Below are positions 20,744 to 31,202 of a stretch of 64,000 nt of DNA, in pieces. The translations under genes were made by a program, and so were the position numbers. The notes beneath the pieces were generated by a model, which saw only the letters and a program-made list of their open reading frames with translations, was not told the origin of the DNA and searched no databases. This stretch comes from an uncultured Alphaproteobacteria bacterium (GTDB taxonomy: Bacteria; Pseudomonadota; Alphaproteobacteria; HIMB59; GCA-002718135), in NCBI GenBank assembly GCA_902577945.1, contig CACHBB010000001.1:1-64000 (forward strand). Reading direction: 5' to 3'. Every line of letters starts with the position of its first letter. Position 1 is the stretch's first letter.

Positions 20744-21418
20744 ATGAAATTTAAAGAGAAAATAAATACATGGATTTTTGATTTAGATAATACTCTATAT
20801 TCTGCAGATAGTGGAATTTTTCAACAAGTTCATCAATTAATGGGTGAATTTATCTCAAAAAATTTGAATATGGATATGTCTGATGCAAAAAAACTTCAGT
20901 CAAAGTATTACAAACAACATGGTACGACTCTTAGAGGTTTAATGGATAATCATGGAATAGATCCAGATCATTTTCTTGATGAAGTTCATCGATTAGACTA
21001 CTCTATTGTTGGTTCAAATAAAACTCTAAATGAAGAATTACATAAACTAGAAGGAAGAAAAATTATATACACTAATGCAAATAAAAAACACGTAATAGAT
21101 GTTCTTGATAGAATAGATCTTAGTAATTTTTTTGATGAAATATTCGATATTAAAATGGCAAACTACATTCCTAAACCTGAATTAAAACCATATGAGCAAA
21201 TAATTAATTTATTTAATATTGAACCAAAATCCTCTGCAATGTTTGATGATATTGCTAAAAATCTGGTGCCTGCTAAAAAGGTTAATTTTACTTCAGTTTG
21301 GATTGATGCTGGTTATGAAAATTTTAGTGATGATATCAAAGCTTCCAAAGAATATCTTGATTTTAGCACAAGAGATTTGAGTTTATTTTTAAAAGATGTA
21401 AATGAAGGAAAAATATGA
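20744..21418 (+). CDS. HAD-family pyrimidine 5'-nucleotidase
   Basis: [49 protein letters not shown] (SDT1/PHM8-like). Confidence 0.87.
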   Translation: MKFKEKINTWIFDLDNTLYSADSGIFQQVHQLMGEFISKNLNMDMSDAKKLQSKYYKQHGTTLRGLMDNHGIDPDHFLDEVHRLDYSIVGSNKTLNEELHKLEGRKIIYTNANKKHVIDVLDRIDLSNFFDEIFDIKMANYIPKPELKPYEQIINLFNIEPKSSAMFDDIAKNLVPAKKVNFTSVWIDAGYENFSDDIKASKEYLDFSTRDLSLFLKDVNEGKI

Positions 21419-22239
21419 GTAGTTTAGAAAATATAATTAATAAAGCTTTTGATGACAGAGATAACATTAATGTCAATACAAGTGGTGAAATACGTGATGC
21501 AGTTGATAACACACTTAATCAATTAGATAATGGAACAATTAGAGTTTGTGAAAAATTAGATAATAAATGGGTAGTAAATCAATGGATTAAGAAAGCAATA
21601 TTATTAAGTTTTAGACTGAATGATAATGATATTATTAAAGCCTCTCATGCTACCTGGTTTGATAAAGTAGAAAGTAAAACTACAAATTGGACTAAAGATG
21701 ATCATCTTAAAGCTGGATTTAGATATGTGCCTGATGCGGTTGTAAGAAAGTCCGCATTTATAGCTAAAGGTGTAGTATTGATGCCCTCTTTCGTAAATTT
21801 AGGTGCCTATGTTGATGAAGGTACTATGATTGATACATGGGCTACAGTTGGATCATGTGCCCAAATTGGAAAAAATTGTCATATTTCTGGAGGAGCTGGT
21901 ATTGGCGGTGTATTAGAACCACTTCAAGCAAATCCTGTTATTATTGAAGACAATTGTTTCATTGGAGCAAGAAGTGAAGTAGCTGAAGGTGTTATTGTTT
22001 GTGAAGGTGCAGTTTTATCAATGGGTGTTTTTATTGGTGCGTCTACAAAAATAGTCGATCGAACAAGTGGAGAAATTCATATGGGAAAAGTTCCTGCTTA
22101 TTCAGTTGTTGTGCCTGGTACTTTACCTGGAAAAAAAGAGAGCGGTATTAATCCTTCTTTATACTGTGCCGTTATTGTTAAAAAAGTTGACGAAAAAACT
22201 AGAAGTAAGACATCTATAAATGATTTGTTAAGAGATTAA
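21415..22239 (+). CDS. dapD: 2,3,4,5-tetrahydropyridine-2,6-dicarboxylate N-succinyltransferase
   Basis: Left-handed beta-helix hexapeptides; [50 protein letters not shown]. Confidence 0.97.
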   Translation: MSSLENIINKAFDDRDNINVNTSGEIRDAVDNTLNQLDNGTIRVCEKLDNKWVVNQWIKKAILLSFRLNDNDIIKASHATWFDKVESKTTNWTKDDHLKAGFRYVPDAVVRKSAFIAKGVVLMPSFVNLGAYVDEGTMIDTWATVGSCAQIGKNCHISGGAGIGGVLEPLQANPVIIEDNCFIGARSEVAEGVIVCEGAVLSMGVFIGASTKIVDRTSGEIHMGKVPAYSVVVPGTLPGKKESGINPSLYCAVIVKKVDEKTRSKTSINDLLRD

Positions 22240-23417
22240 TGTCAGAAATTAATTTTGATCCAGTTAGTCTAACACAATCTTTAGTTCAATGTGCAAGTGT
22301 TACACCAAAGGACGAAGGTGCCTTAAAAGTAGTTGAAGAGCATCTAAAAGCTATAGGATGTGATTGCCATCCATTAACTTTCTCTGGGAACAACTCTTAC
22401 GAAGTAAAAAATTTATTTGCAACATTAGGCAATAAAGGGAAGCATTTTGCTTATGCTGGTCATACAGATGTAGTTCCAGTGGGAAATGAAAATTCATGGA
22501 AATACTCCCCATTTTCTGGAAAAATAGATGGTGGTAAACTCTATGGAAGAGGAAGTGAAGATATGAAAAGTAGTGTTGCTTGTTTCATAAGTGCTTCAAA
22601 AAGATTTATTGATAAATATAAAAATTTTCCAGGTAAAATTTCATTTATCATTACAGGTGATGAAGAAAGAGATTCTGTAAATGGTACACCAAGAATTCTA
22701 GAATGGGCAAGTAAACAAAATTATAAATTTGATCATTGTCTTGTCGGTGAACCAACTTCTAAAAATGAGGTCGGTGATAAAGTTAAGATTGGGAGAAGAG
22801 GGTCAGTAAGTTTCTTTTTTCAGGTTAAAGGTATCCAAGGACACACTGCAAATTCTCATTTAGCTGAAAATTCCTCACATCACCTAGTGAATTTATTAAA
22901 TAGTATATTAGAAGAGCCACTAGACAAAGGTAATGAAAACTTTTTGCCAACATCAGTTCAAATTGCTACTATTGATATTGGTAATCCGGTTCAAAACGTA
23001 ATTCCAGAATTATCAAAAGCAACAGTTAATATTAGATTTAATGATATGCACTCATCTGAGTCACTTATAAAATGGATTGATAATAAAATAGAAAAGATTT
23101 TCTCTAAGTTAGAAAATGCTAGTTGTACTTATACATATGATGCAACAGCTGAGTCTTTTCTTAATAAAGCAGGAAATTTATATAATATTATTTCACAATC
23201 TATTTCAGATGTGACAGGAAGAAATAGTCCACCTGAACAAGCAACTGATGGTGGTACATCTGATGCAAGATATATAAAAAACTATTGTGAAGTAGTAGAG
23301 TTAGGTCTTAGAAATCAAACTTTACACAAAGTAGATGAATATGTCTTTGTTGAAGATATTATTAAACTAGAAAATATTTATTTTAGAATTTTAGAAAATT
23401 ATTTTGATCTAAACTAA
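22239..23417 (+). CDS. dapE: Succinyl-diaminopimelate desuccinylase
   Basis: FAYAGHTDVVPVG, YGRGSEDMKSSVA, TGDEERDSVNGT, GRRGSVSF. Confidence 0.95.
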   Translation: MSEINFDPVSLTQSLVQCASVTPKDEGALKVVEEHLKAIGCDCHPLTFSGNNSYEVKNLFATLGNKGKHFAYAGHTDVVPVGNENSWKYSPFSGKIDGGKLYGRGSEDMKSSVACFISASKRFIDKYKNFPGKISFIITGDEERDSVNGTPRILEWASKQNYKFDHCLVGEPTSKNEVGDKVKIGRRGSVSFFFQVKGIQGHTANSHLAENSSHHLVNLLNSILEEPLDKGNENFLPTSVQIATIDIGNPVQNVIPELSKATVNIRFNDMHSSESLIKWIDNKIEKIFSKLENASCTYTYDATAESFLNKAGNLYNIISQSISDVTGRNSPPEQATDGGTSDARYIKNYCEVVELGLRNQTLHKVDEYVFVEDIIKLENIYFRILENYFDLN

Positions 23418-24346
23418 TATCCATTGGATAGATTGACATCCGACTTTACTTTTTTATTTATTTTTAATTTTTTATATATTGAGTACATATATCTTACTGA
23501 TGGCTCTATAGCAGTTACACCTGCTACATGTGGTGTAATTGTTACATTTGGAAGCTTCCAAAATTGACTACTTGATTTTAAAGGTTCATTTTTAAATACA
23601 TCTAAATAAGCAAAAAAATTTTTATTTTTCTTGAGATGATTTAGTAGGTCTTTTTCTTCTATAGTATTACCTCTTCCAATATTTATTAAACATGAATTTT
23701 TTTTCATCGTCGTTAAAAACTTTTTATTTATCATATTATTAGTTTGAGGTGTTGATGGTAGAATAGAAATAATAACATCAGAGTTTTTAATAAATCTTAA
23801 AATATTTTTACCAGTATATATTTTTATATTTTTTACTTTTGTTGGAGATTTTTTATACGCAATCACATTGTAATCTAATTTACACAGTAATCTTGCAATA
23901 TGATTACCAAGAAAGCCCAAACCAAGAATACCTACTGTTAAGTTTTTATTATCAATTGGCGTTCTTTCGCCAGACCAATATCGTTTGTTTTGAGAATTTT
24001 GAAAAATTTTAAAATTTAATTGATAGTTTAGCAGTTGAGCTAAAGAGTAATTAGCAATTCTCTCGCCCATTAGAGTATCTTTTATTCTGATTATAGGAAT
24101 TTTCTTGTTATAATTATTTAGTTTCAAAATATGATCTACTCCAGCCCCCATAGAAAAAATAACTTTAAGATTTTTTAACTTTGGAAGAACCTCATCCGGT
24201 AAGTTCCAAACAATAGCATATTTTACAGCATTAAATTTTTTGTAATCTTTTATAGAAATTATATTTTCATTTTTAAAATATTTTTTTATTGTTTTTTTCC
24301 AGACATCAATTTTATCAAAAGTTGTATTATGAAATAATAAGGTCAT
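23414..24346 (-). CDS. D-isomer 2-hydroxyacid dehydrogenase (GhrA-like)
   Basis: VGILGLGFLGNHIARLL, INIGRGNTIEEKDLL, LDVFKNEPL, PHVAG. Confidence 0.88.
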   Translation of the reverse strand: MTLLFHNTTFDKIDVWKKTIKKYFKNENIISIKDYKKFNAVKYAIVWNLPDEVLPKLKNLKVIFSMGAGVDHILKLNNYNKKIPIIRIKDTLMGERIANYSLAQLLNYQLNFKIFQNSQNKRYWSGERTPIDNKNLTVGILGLGFLGNHIARLLCKLDYNVIAYKKSPTKVKNIKIYTGKNILRFIKNSDVIISILPSTPQTNNMINKKFLTTMKKNSCLINIGRGNTIEEKDLLNHLKKNKNFFAYLDVFKNEPLKSSSQFWKLPNVTITPHVAGVTAIEPSVRYMYSIYKKLKINKKVKSDVNLSNGY

Positions 24347-25446
24347 TGGAAGTCACTTATCAACTTATTGTATTTTTCTATCTGGATTTCCCAGTTTAAT
24401 TCATTATCTGCTCTGATTTTCGCATTTTGCCCCAATTCAGTAGTATATTGTTTATTCTCTATTAGTTTCTTAATTGAATCATCTAGTTCATTAAAATTGT
24501 TAATAATTAAACCTGTTTTGTTATGCAAAACTGCTTCAGGCGTACCTCCTACATTTGAGGCAATTGAAGGAATCCCATATTGTGCTGCTTCAATATATAC
24601 AATGCCAAAACCTTCAATAGAATTTGCATGGGTTTCGTCTAAAGTTGGCATGATCATAATATCAGTTTTAGAAAAGATATATTTTTTTTGATTTTCATTT
24701 ATCGTACCAACTAACTTTACATTTGATTCAAGTTTATAATTTTTTACTTCATACTTGATATTTTCTAACTCATCTCCTTCGCCAGCAATTATGTATTGAA
24801 TGTTAGGATAAATTTTTTTTAAATTAAATATAGATTTAAGAATTAATAAATGTCCTTTTCTTTTTTCAAGTCTGGCGAGAGTGAGCAAGGTTGGATAACC
24901 ATTATTTAAATCTATACATTGTTCCATAATATCTTGAGTTGATTTTACCCCTGGATAAATGACTTCAATATGTTGAAAGTTTTCACTTATTTTTGAAAGT
25001 AAAATTTTAGTGTATGATGAATTAACCACTAATACGTTTGCTGATGCTAAAACTTTCTTAATTCGGTTATGATGATTAACGTTTTTAATTATTATTTCAT
25101 TGCCATGAACAAGACTAATAATTGGTATATTTTTTTCTTTCAAAAAATTAATTGGCAACTCAAGACTTTTCCAGCTATCAGTAATAATTGCATGAATTTT
25201 ATTAGAAGAACAAATTTTTTTTAATTCATTAAATTTCTTCCTTTTTCTTAAAAATTTTAAACCACTGAATCTTAATATTGAAAAATTATTATTATTTTTA
25301 TCAAATTTTAAATCTTTTGAAGCATCATGTTGATCAGCCAACACTTTTACTTCGTGCTTAATGCTTAAATTTGATGCTATATCATACATCAATGTCTCAA
25401 TTCCCCCTACTCTTGATGGAAAGCATTGTGTTAAAATTATTATCAT
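24343..25446 (-). CDS. Glycosyltransferase family 4
   Basis: SRVGGIETLMYDIA; LTLARLEKRKGH; EGFGIVYIEAAQYGIPSIASNVGGTPEAV. Confidence 0.88.
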   Translation of the reverse strand: MIIILTQCFPSRVGGIETLMYDIASNLSIKHEVKVLADQHDASKDLKFDKNNNNFSILRFSGLKFLRKRKKFNELKKICSSNKIHAIITDSWKSLELPINFLKEKNIPIISLVHGNEIIIKNVNHHNRIKKVLASANVLVVNSSYTKILLSKISENFQHIEVIYPGVKSTQDIMEQCIDLNNGYPTLLTLARLEKRKGHLLILKSIFNLKKIYPNIQYIIAGEGDELENIKYEVKNYKLESNVKLVGTINENQKKYIFSKTDIMIMPTLDETHANSIEGFGIVYIEAAQYGIPSIASNVGGTPEAVLHNKTGLIINNFNELDDSIKKLIENKQYTTELGQNAKIRADNELNWEIQIEKYNKLISDFQ

Positions 25447-25557
25447 TGAAAGTTATAATATTATAAAATTTATGAAGTATTAATGTACAAAGTCAATCAG
25501 GAACAATTAAATTTAATCATTATTAAATAATTTAGGTTTTTTTTTGTATATTCTCAT

Positions 25558-25576
25558 ATATGCATTTTTTGCATAT
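25558..25576. promoter_or_regulatory. Perfect inverted repeat ATATGCA-N5-TGCATAT (possible operator)
   Basis: Direct reading; 7-bp arms, T5 spacer, 66 bp upstream of the microprotein pair. Confidence 0.3.
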
Positions 25577-25642
25577 TAATATTAATATTTTTATACTTTG
25601 ATTGCATAGAATAAGTACTATTTAATTATAAAGGAATAGATA

Positions 25643-25816
25643 ATGATTAATGTTTTCAGCTTTTTTAATAGATTTTACAAGGATTTAGGTGATAAAAATT
25701 ATAATTATGACAAAGATTTGGTTAAATATTTCAAATCTGAGTACGGATCCAGTTGGAAATTAGAATTAGATAAGTACCTTATAAAAGAAGAGAATAATGT
25801 TAAAAAAGTTGCTTAA
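25643..25816 (+). CDS. Small hypothetical protein (57 aa)
   Basis: ORF MINVFSFFNRFYKDLGDKNYNYDKDLVKYFKSEYGSSWKLELDKYLIKEENNVKKVA in an otherwise ORF-free gap; overlaps the next small ORF by 20 nt in a different frame. Confidence 0.55.
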   Translation: MINVFSFFNRFYKDLGDKNYNYDKDLVKYFKSEYGSSWKLELDKYLIKEENNVKKVA

Positions 25817-25946
25817 TTTAATATTTCAAGAATCATCACACAGCAATTACGCAAAACATGAGTACTTTTTAAGTAAATCATCAGACCATTATGATCTTGA
25901 TTACAGAATTAAACTTATAGACGAAAAAATATCTAGATTGGGCTAG
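25797..25946 (+). CDS. DUF3563-like small protein (49 aa)
   Basis: MLKKLLNLIFQESSHSNYAKHEYFLSKSSDHYDLDYRIKLIDEKISRLG; resembles the Y-L-x2-S-x-D-x2-D-L-x2-R-I-x3-D pattern of DUF3563 proteins. Confidence 0.6.
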   Translation: MLKKLLNLIFQESSHSNYAKHEYFLSKSSDHYDLDYRIKLIDEKISRLG

Positions 25947-27699
25947 TTGCGCTTTTCAGCCAATCTAATTCTTCAATCGATAACTCTTTTTTATATATAT
26001 CATAAACTTTAAGATGATATTTATTAATCCATTTAATTTCTATTTCATTTAACAGATCTCTATTAATTAAATCTTTGTCAATTGGGCACCATGAAATATT
26101 TTCAAAATAGAGATTATTATTTATATCTTCTTTAACAAGTATTAAATTTTCTATTCTTATTCCATATTCATTAAGTTTATAATAACCTGGCTCATTTGAT
26201 AGAATCATACCTGGTATTAACTCAACACTTTCAAACATTGTTTTTTTTGCGATTCTTTGAGGGGCTTCATGTACACTTAAAAAACTACCTATACCGTGTC
26301 CTGTTCCATGATCATAGTCACAGCCAATTTCATGTAAACTTTCTCTAGCTAAATAATCTATATCTGTTCCTTTTGTGCCTTTTTTAAAAATATGATTTGA
26401 TAATGAAATATGACCCTTTAGCACTCGTGTAAACATTTCTTTTTGTTCTAAAGAAGCTTTACCTAAAATTATTGTCCTAGTTATATCAGTAGTACCGTCA
26501 TAATATTGCGCACCAGAATCAACTAAATATATTTTATTATTTGAGAAATTAGTATTACTATCCTCAGTAACACGATAATGTGGAAGTGCTGCATTTTTTC
26601 CAATTGCAGATATGGTATCAAATGAAAGTGAGTGAAATAATTTGTTTTCATACCTTAAGCTTTTTAAATGTTTAGCTACAGATATTTCATTATTATTATT
26701 AATATCCATTTTATTTTTTAACCAATAAATATATTTAGTAACACTAAGACCATCTCTTATATTTGCTTTCATTGCTCCATCTTGCTCAATTTCATTTTTG
26801 ATAGCTTTTAATAAAATACATGGATTATTTAAATTTTTATAATTTATTTTTCGTTTGTCTAAAAGGTCCAGAAAGTAATATGTTGTAAAATTAAAATCTA
26901 AACCAATTGATTCAGATAAATTAATGTTGTTAAAAATTAATCCGATGTTTTCAATATTATTAATGTTTATTAAAGTTTGGATTTCCCTTTTTAGTTTTTC
27001 TGATATTGCAGACTCTTTAATATATAAAGAGTGTTTATTATTTTTTGAAATTAGAAGATAAGAATAAAGCAGCGGTGTATACTTAATATCATCTGCTCTT
27101 AAATTTAATACCCAAGCAATATTATCAAGCCCAGAAACAAAATAATGATCAATTTCATTTTCATCTAAAAATTTTTTTAAAATATCTAATTTTTCATGTC
27201 TGCTCTGACCAGCAAAACTTGTTGGGTGATCAAATATATCTGTATACTGAATATTAGGCTGATTTTCCCAAATTAAATCAACAAAATTTTTATGAATTAG
27301 TAGTAGTTGAGATTTTGAGTTTTCTAAAATTTTTTGAACTTTTTTAATTTCAATTATTGAATGAAGAATTGGATCTAATGCAATTTTTGATTTTTTTTCT
27401 AACAAAATTTTCTCTAAATCTTGCCAAAAGCTATTTAAGTGCCTTGCTTTAATTTCTTTTACATTAATTTGTTTATTAGCTTGAAAAGTATATCTTCCAT
27501 CAACATACAAGAATGCATCTGTTGGTGTTATAATTGCTCTTCCTGCCGAACCAGAAAAGTTTGTTATAAAATTTAATCTTTCAGCATTTGGAGAAATATA
27601 TTCATTTAAAAATTCATCACTTCTATTAATAACAAAAATATCGACGTTTTTTTCTTTTAATAGATTTTGTAATTTTTTTAAATTTGATTGATTGATCAT
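25933..27699 (-). CDS. pepP: Xaa-Pro aminopeptidase (M24B)
   Basis: Creatinase N domain plus YLVDSGAQYYDGTTDITRTI, GTGHGIGSFLSVHEAPQ, SNEPGYY. Confidence 0.93.
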   Translation of the reverse strand: MINQSNLKKLQNLLKEKNVDIFVINRSDEFLNEYISPNAERLNFITNFSGSAGRAIITPTDAFLYVDGRYTFQANKQINVKEIKARHLNSFWQDLEKILLEKKSKIALDPILHSIIEIKKVQKILENSKSQLLLIHKNFVDLIWENQPNIQYTDIFDHPTSFAGQSRHEKLDILKKFLDENEIDHYFVSGLDNIAWVLNLRADDIKYTPLLYSYLLISKNNKHSLYIKESAISEKLKREIQTLININNIENIGLIFNNINLSESIGLDFNFTTYYFLDLLDKRKINYKNLNNPCILLKAIKNEIEQDGAMKANIRDGLSVTKYIYWLKNKMDINNNNEISVAKHLKSLRYENKLFHSLSFDTISAIGKNAALPHYRVTEDSNTNFSNNKIYLVDSGAQYYDGTTDITRTIILGKASLEQKEMFTRVLKGHISLSNHIFKKGTKGTDIDYLARESLHEIGCDYDHGTGHGIGSFLSVHEAPQRIAKKTMFESVELIPGMILSNEPGYYKLNEYGIRIENLILVKEDINNNLYFENISWCPIDKDLINRDLLNEIEIKWINKYHLKVYDIYKKELSIEELDWLKSATSPI

Positions 27700-28661
27700 A
27701 ACTTATTAAATAAACTTAAATCAATATTACCACCAGAAATCATAACTATAATTTTTTTATTTTTAACATCAATTTTATTATTTAATACTGCTGCAGCTGC
27801 GACTGCTCCTCCTGGTTCCACAACTATTTTAAGTTGTTCAGCTAGTAAAATTATTGCCTTTGTAACTTCTTCATCAGAAACACTTAATCCTCCTTCCAGA
27901 TTATTTGAATTAATTTGAAAGGTAATATTTCCAGGTTGAGGTGCTAGAAGTGCGTCACAAAAAGATTTAGCATTTTTTTTATTTTCTATAATTTTTCCAG
28001 CTTCTAAAGATCTTTTTGTATCATCAAATTCGTCAGGCTCTACAGAATATGATTTTATATTTGGGTAAATATGTTTTAAGTATGTTGATGTTCCTGCAAT
28101 AAGCCCTCCACCTCCACAACAACATAAATACAGATCAGGTTCAATTGATTGCTCTTTCAAATCATTTACAATTTCTATAGCAGCAGTTCCCTGACCAGCA
28201 ATTATATCTTCATCATCATAGGGTTTAATTAGAGCTCTATTATCCTTCTTTTGAATTTCATTTCCTATCTCTTCTCTACTTTGAAAGTAAGTGTCATATA
28301 ATATTACCTCTGCTCCATATTTTTTTGTATTTTCAATTTTTATTTGAGGTGCAGTTTTAGGCATTATTATTTTTGCACTAATGCTATTAATCATAGATGC
28401 ATAAGCAACAGCTTGTGCATGATTACCTGATGAATATGCCACTACACCTGAGTCTTTTACACTTTCTATTAATTTTGTAATTTTATGTGTAGCTCCACGT
28501 AGTTTAAATGATCCAGTATTTTGTAAATTTTCAAGTTTAAAATAAATTTCTGCCTCTAAAAGATTATTTATGTAATCATTAGTTACCAAAGGAGTTTTTG
28601 ATACCTTTTGATTGATTAATTTATAAGCATTATCTACATTTAAATAGCTAAAATCAGTCAT
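27696..28661 (-). CDS. Threonine/serine dehydratase family, PLP-dependent fold type II
   Basis: FKLENLQNTGSFKLRGA (PLP Lys), SSGNHAQAVAYA, CCGGGGLIAGT. Confidence 0.9.
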   Translation of the reverse strand: MTDFSYLNVDNAYKLINQKVSKTPLVTNDYINNLLEAEIYFKLENLQNTGSFKLRGATHKITKLIESVKDSGVVAYSSGNHAQAVAYASMINSISAKIIMPKTAPQIKIENTKKYGAEVILYDTYFQSREEIGNEIQKKDNRALIKPYDDEDIIAGQGTAAIEIVNDLKEQSIEPDLYLCCCGGGGLIAGTSTYLKHIYPNIKSYSVEPDEFDDTKRSLEAGKIIENKKNAKSFCDALLAPQPGNITFQINSNNLEGGLSVSDEEVTKAIILLAEQLKIVVEPGGAVAAAAVLNNKIDVKNKKIIVMISGGNIDLSLFNKL

Positions 28662-28710
28662 AATTTTAAAGTTTTACATCGTTTTAATGGAATAAACTAA
28701 AAAAAAATAT

Positions 28711-28995
28711 ATGTATATTATCATGGAACAGAACAAAGTAACTTCGCCTTGCATTAGTGTATGTAAAACTGACCCAATCTCAGGTTATTGCTATGGTTGT
28801 GGGAGAACCAATGAAGAGAAAGATATTTGGAAAGATGAAAATACTTCAAATGAATGGAAACAAAATAATTTATCTGAACTAAAATCTAGATTTTCTGATT
28901 GGCAGTTAAAGGCATTTGAAGAATCGTATAAATCTAAAGTTGAAACGGGTTTATCTCTTATTAAAAAAAAATTAGCAGAAAATCGTAAAAGTTGA
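28711..28995 (+). CDS. DUF1289 (YdhL-like) protein
   Basis: SPCISVCKTDPISGYCYGCGRTNEE Cys motif; true start may be the internal Met at 28723. Confidence 0.83.
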   Translation: MYIIMEQNKVTSPCISVCKTDPISGYCYGCGRTNEEKDIWKDENTSNEWKQNNLSELKSRFSDWQLKAFEESYKSKVETGLSLIKKKLAENRKS

Positions 28996-29555
28996 AAAGT
29001 TTAATAATTTTTGTTTTTATTTTATTTTTTTCATTCAATCTTCAATCTCAGAATAAAATGATACTTGATAACTTAGAAACACCCGGGATTTCTTCTCAAG
29101 GTCAAAATTGGGCTTTTTTTACCGATGGAGTAATGGGTGGATTATCCCAGGGTAAAGCGATCATATCAAAAGTTAATGATATTAATTGTTATCATATGAC
29201 AGGAAATGTCACGACTGAAAATAACGGCGGCTTTATACAAATAAGAAATCAATTAAAACCTTCAATATCAACAGAAGAGTTTGAGGGTGTTTATTTTAGG
29301 GTGTTTGGTAATAATGAAGAGTATTCAATTCATATAAGAACAGCTCTGACGATGGCTCCATGGCAATATTATAAATATAGTTTTAAAACTAATTCTGAAT
29401 GGACAGTAATAAAAGCTCCATTTAGTGAATTTGAAAAATCTAACGTCTATCAGCCAAAAAAACTTGTAGGTCAGAAGATTAAATCATTAGGACTTGTTGC
29501 TGGATTTAAAGACTTTCAAGCAGATATATGTTTATCGGAAATTGGATTTTATTAA
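28992..29555 (+). CDS. CIA30-like protein (NADH:ubiquinone oxidoreductase intermediate-associated 30)
   Basis: WAFFTDGVMGGLSQGKAII...FEGVYFRVFGNNEEYSIHIRT...PFSEF; TTG start, signal peptide. Confidence 0.8.
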   Translation: MKSLIIFVFILFFSFNLQSQNKMILDNLETPGISSQGQNWAFFTDGVMGGLSQGKAIISKVNDINCYHMTGNVTTENNGGFIQIRNQLKPSISTEEFEGVYFRVFGNNEEYSIHIRTALTMAPWQYYKYSFKTNSEWTVIKAPFSEFEKSNVYQPKKLVGQKIKSLGLVAGFKDFQADICLSEIGFY

Positions 29556-30286
29556 TAATCTATTTTGATCAAATATAATCCTTCAGGTGGTGCAGTGACA
29601 CCGGCATATTCTCTTTTTCTTGATTGAATAATTTCTTTGATAGATTTGTCTATTTTTTTTAATCCAATATCGACTAGTGTACCAACCATAATTCTTACTT
29701 GAGAATGTAAAAAAGATTTAGCTGATATTAAAAAACTTATTTCATCATTATTAAATTTTATATCTAATGAATTAATTGATTTAATTGCTGATTTAGATTG
29801 GCAGTTTATTGATCTAAATGCAGATAAATCAAATTTACCTATAAATTGTTGTGATTGATCTTGAATTATTTTTACATCAATTTTTTTATGAACACACCAG
29901 ACTTTGTTTTGCTCTAACGTGATTGGCGATCTTCTATTTAATATCTTGTACTCATACCACCTTAATTTAGCTGAAAATCTAGAATTAAAATCTTTATCAA
30001 CTTCTTCAGCATGTAAAATAGAAATTGGTTGAGGTCTTAGATAATGATTAATGCCATCTCTAATAGTGTCAGTATCGAAATGTTGTTCTATTTCAAAATT
30101 GGCCACTTGCCCTCTTGCGTGAACACCTGCATCTGTTCGACCAGCTCCAAATAATATTATTTTTTGTTTTGATAGTTTTTCTATTGCCTCTTCAACCAAT
30201 TGCTGAATAGAAGGGCCATTTTCTTGACGTTGCCAGCCAACATAGTTAGTCCCATCATATTCTAATGTTATCTTATAGTTAGGCAT
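29552..30286 (-). CDS. truA: tRNA pseudouridine(38-40) synthase
   Basis: LEYDGTNYVGWQRQ, GAGRTDAGVHARGQVANF, SFLHSQVRIMVGTLVDIG. Confidence 0.96.
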   Translation of the reverse strand: MPNYKITLEYDGTNYVGWQRQENGPSIQQLVEEAIEKLSKQKIILFGAGRTDAGVHARGQVANFEIEQHFDTDTIRDGINHYLRPQPISILHAEEVDKDFNSRFSAKLRWYEYKILNRRSPITLEQNKVWCVHKKIDVKIIQDQSQQFIGKFDLSAFRSINCQSKSAIKSINSLDIKFNNDEISFLISAKSFLHSQVRIMVGTLVDIGLKKIDKSIKEIIQSRKREYAGVTAPPEGLYLIKIDY

Positions 30287-31202
30287 TTATTATTTCATTA
30301 ATCTTAAAGCTATAACCACGAAGAAAATCATCTTTAGTAATAATATTTTTACCTTCTCTTTGTAAAATTAGTGGCTCAATACTTCCGTCGTTACAGCCAA
30401 TATCAAAACTATAATTAATAATTGTTGATGGATTACCATTAGAATTTGATTTTCTAGCTTTTATAATCTTAATTCTTTCATTTTGTATAGTAAACCAAGC
30501 CCCAGGTTTAGGTGAATGAGCTCTTATAAGATTTAAAACTTCATTTACTGGTTTATTAAAATCAATTTTTCTATCTTCTGAAGAAATTTTATTTGCATAA
30601 GTAGCATAATTATCATCCTGATTTGAATAAGATATATTTTTATCAAAAATTAGTGAGATAGTTTTAACTAATAATTTTATTCCAACTTTTGTTAATTTTT
30701 CACTTAATGAATTTTTGTTATCATCATGTTCTATATCTACTTTTTTTTGGTTTATAATTGGTCCAGCATCTAATTTTTCTATTATTTTTATTATTGATAT
30801 ACCAGTCCTTTTATCTCCATTCATTAGAGAATGTTCTATTGGAGCTGCACCTCTCCATCTTGGCAATAGAGATACGTGAATATTAATACATCCAAATGAT
30901 GGAATATCTAAAATTTCTTTTGGTAGTATTTTGCCATATGCCATAACAATAATAAGATCAGGATTTAAATTTTTAATTATCTGAATAGTATTTTTATCAA
31001 AAGTGTTTGGACAAAAAACTTCAATATTATTTTTGTCTGCAAGTTGATGGACCTCAGACTCAATTATCTTCATACCTCTAGATTTTTTTTTTGGAGGTTG
31101 AGAAAATACAGCAGAAATAACAAAATTATTTTTAATTAAGACTTCAAGATAATCAGAAGCTATTTTTGGTGAACCCATAAAAATTATTTTTTTATCATTC
31201 AT
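30279..31202 (-). CDS. fmt: Methionyl-tRNA formyltransferase
   Basis: FMGSPKIASDYLE, NIHVSLLPRWRGAAPIEHSLMNGD. Confidence 0.96.
   Translation of the reverse strand: MNDKKIIFMGSPKIASDYLEVLIKNNFVISAVFSQPPKKKSRGMKIIESEVHQLADKNNIEVFCPNTFDKNTIQIIKNLNPDLIIVMAYGKILPKEILDIPSFGCINIHVSLLPRWRGAAPIEHSLMNGDKRTGISIIKIIEKLDAGPIINQKKVDIEHDDNKNSLSEKLTKVGIKLLVKTISLIFDKNISYSNQDDNYATYANKISSEDRKIDFNKPVNEVLNLIRAHSPKPGAWFTIQNERIKIIKARKSNSNGNPSTIINYSFDIGCNDGSIEPLILQREGKNIITKDDFLRGYSFKINEIINA

Noticed and set aside
24368-24691. 107-aa + strand ORF
   Set aside because: Antisense to the GT4 catalytic region.
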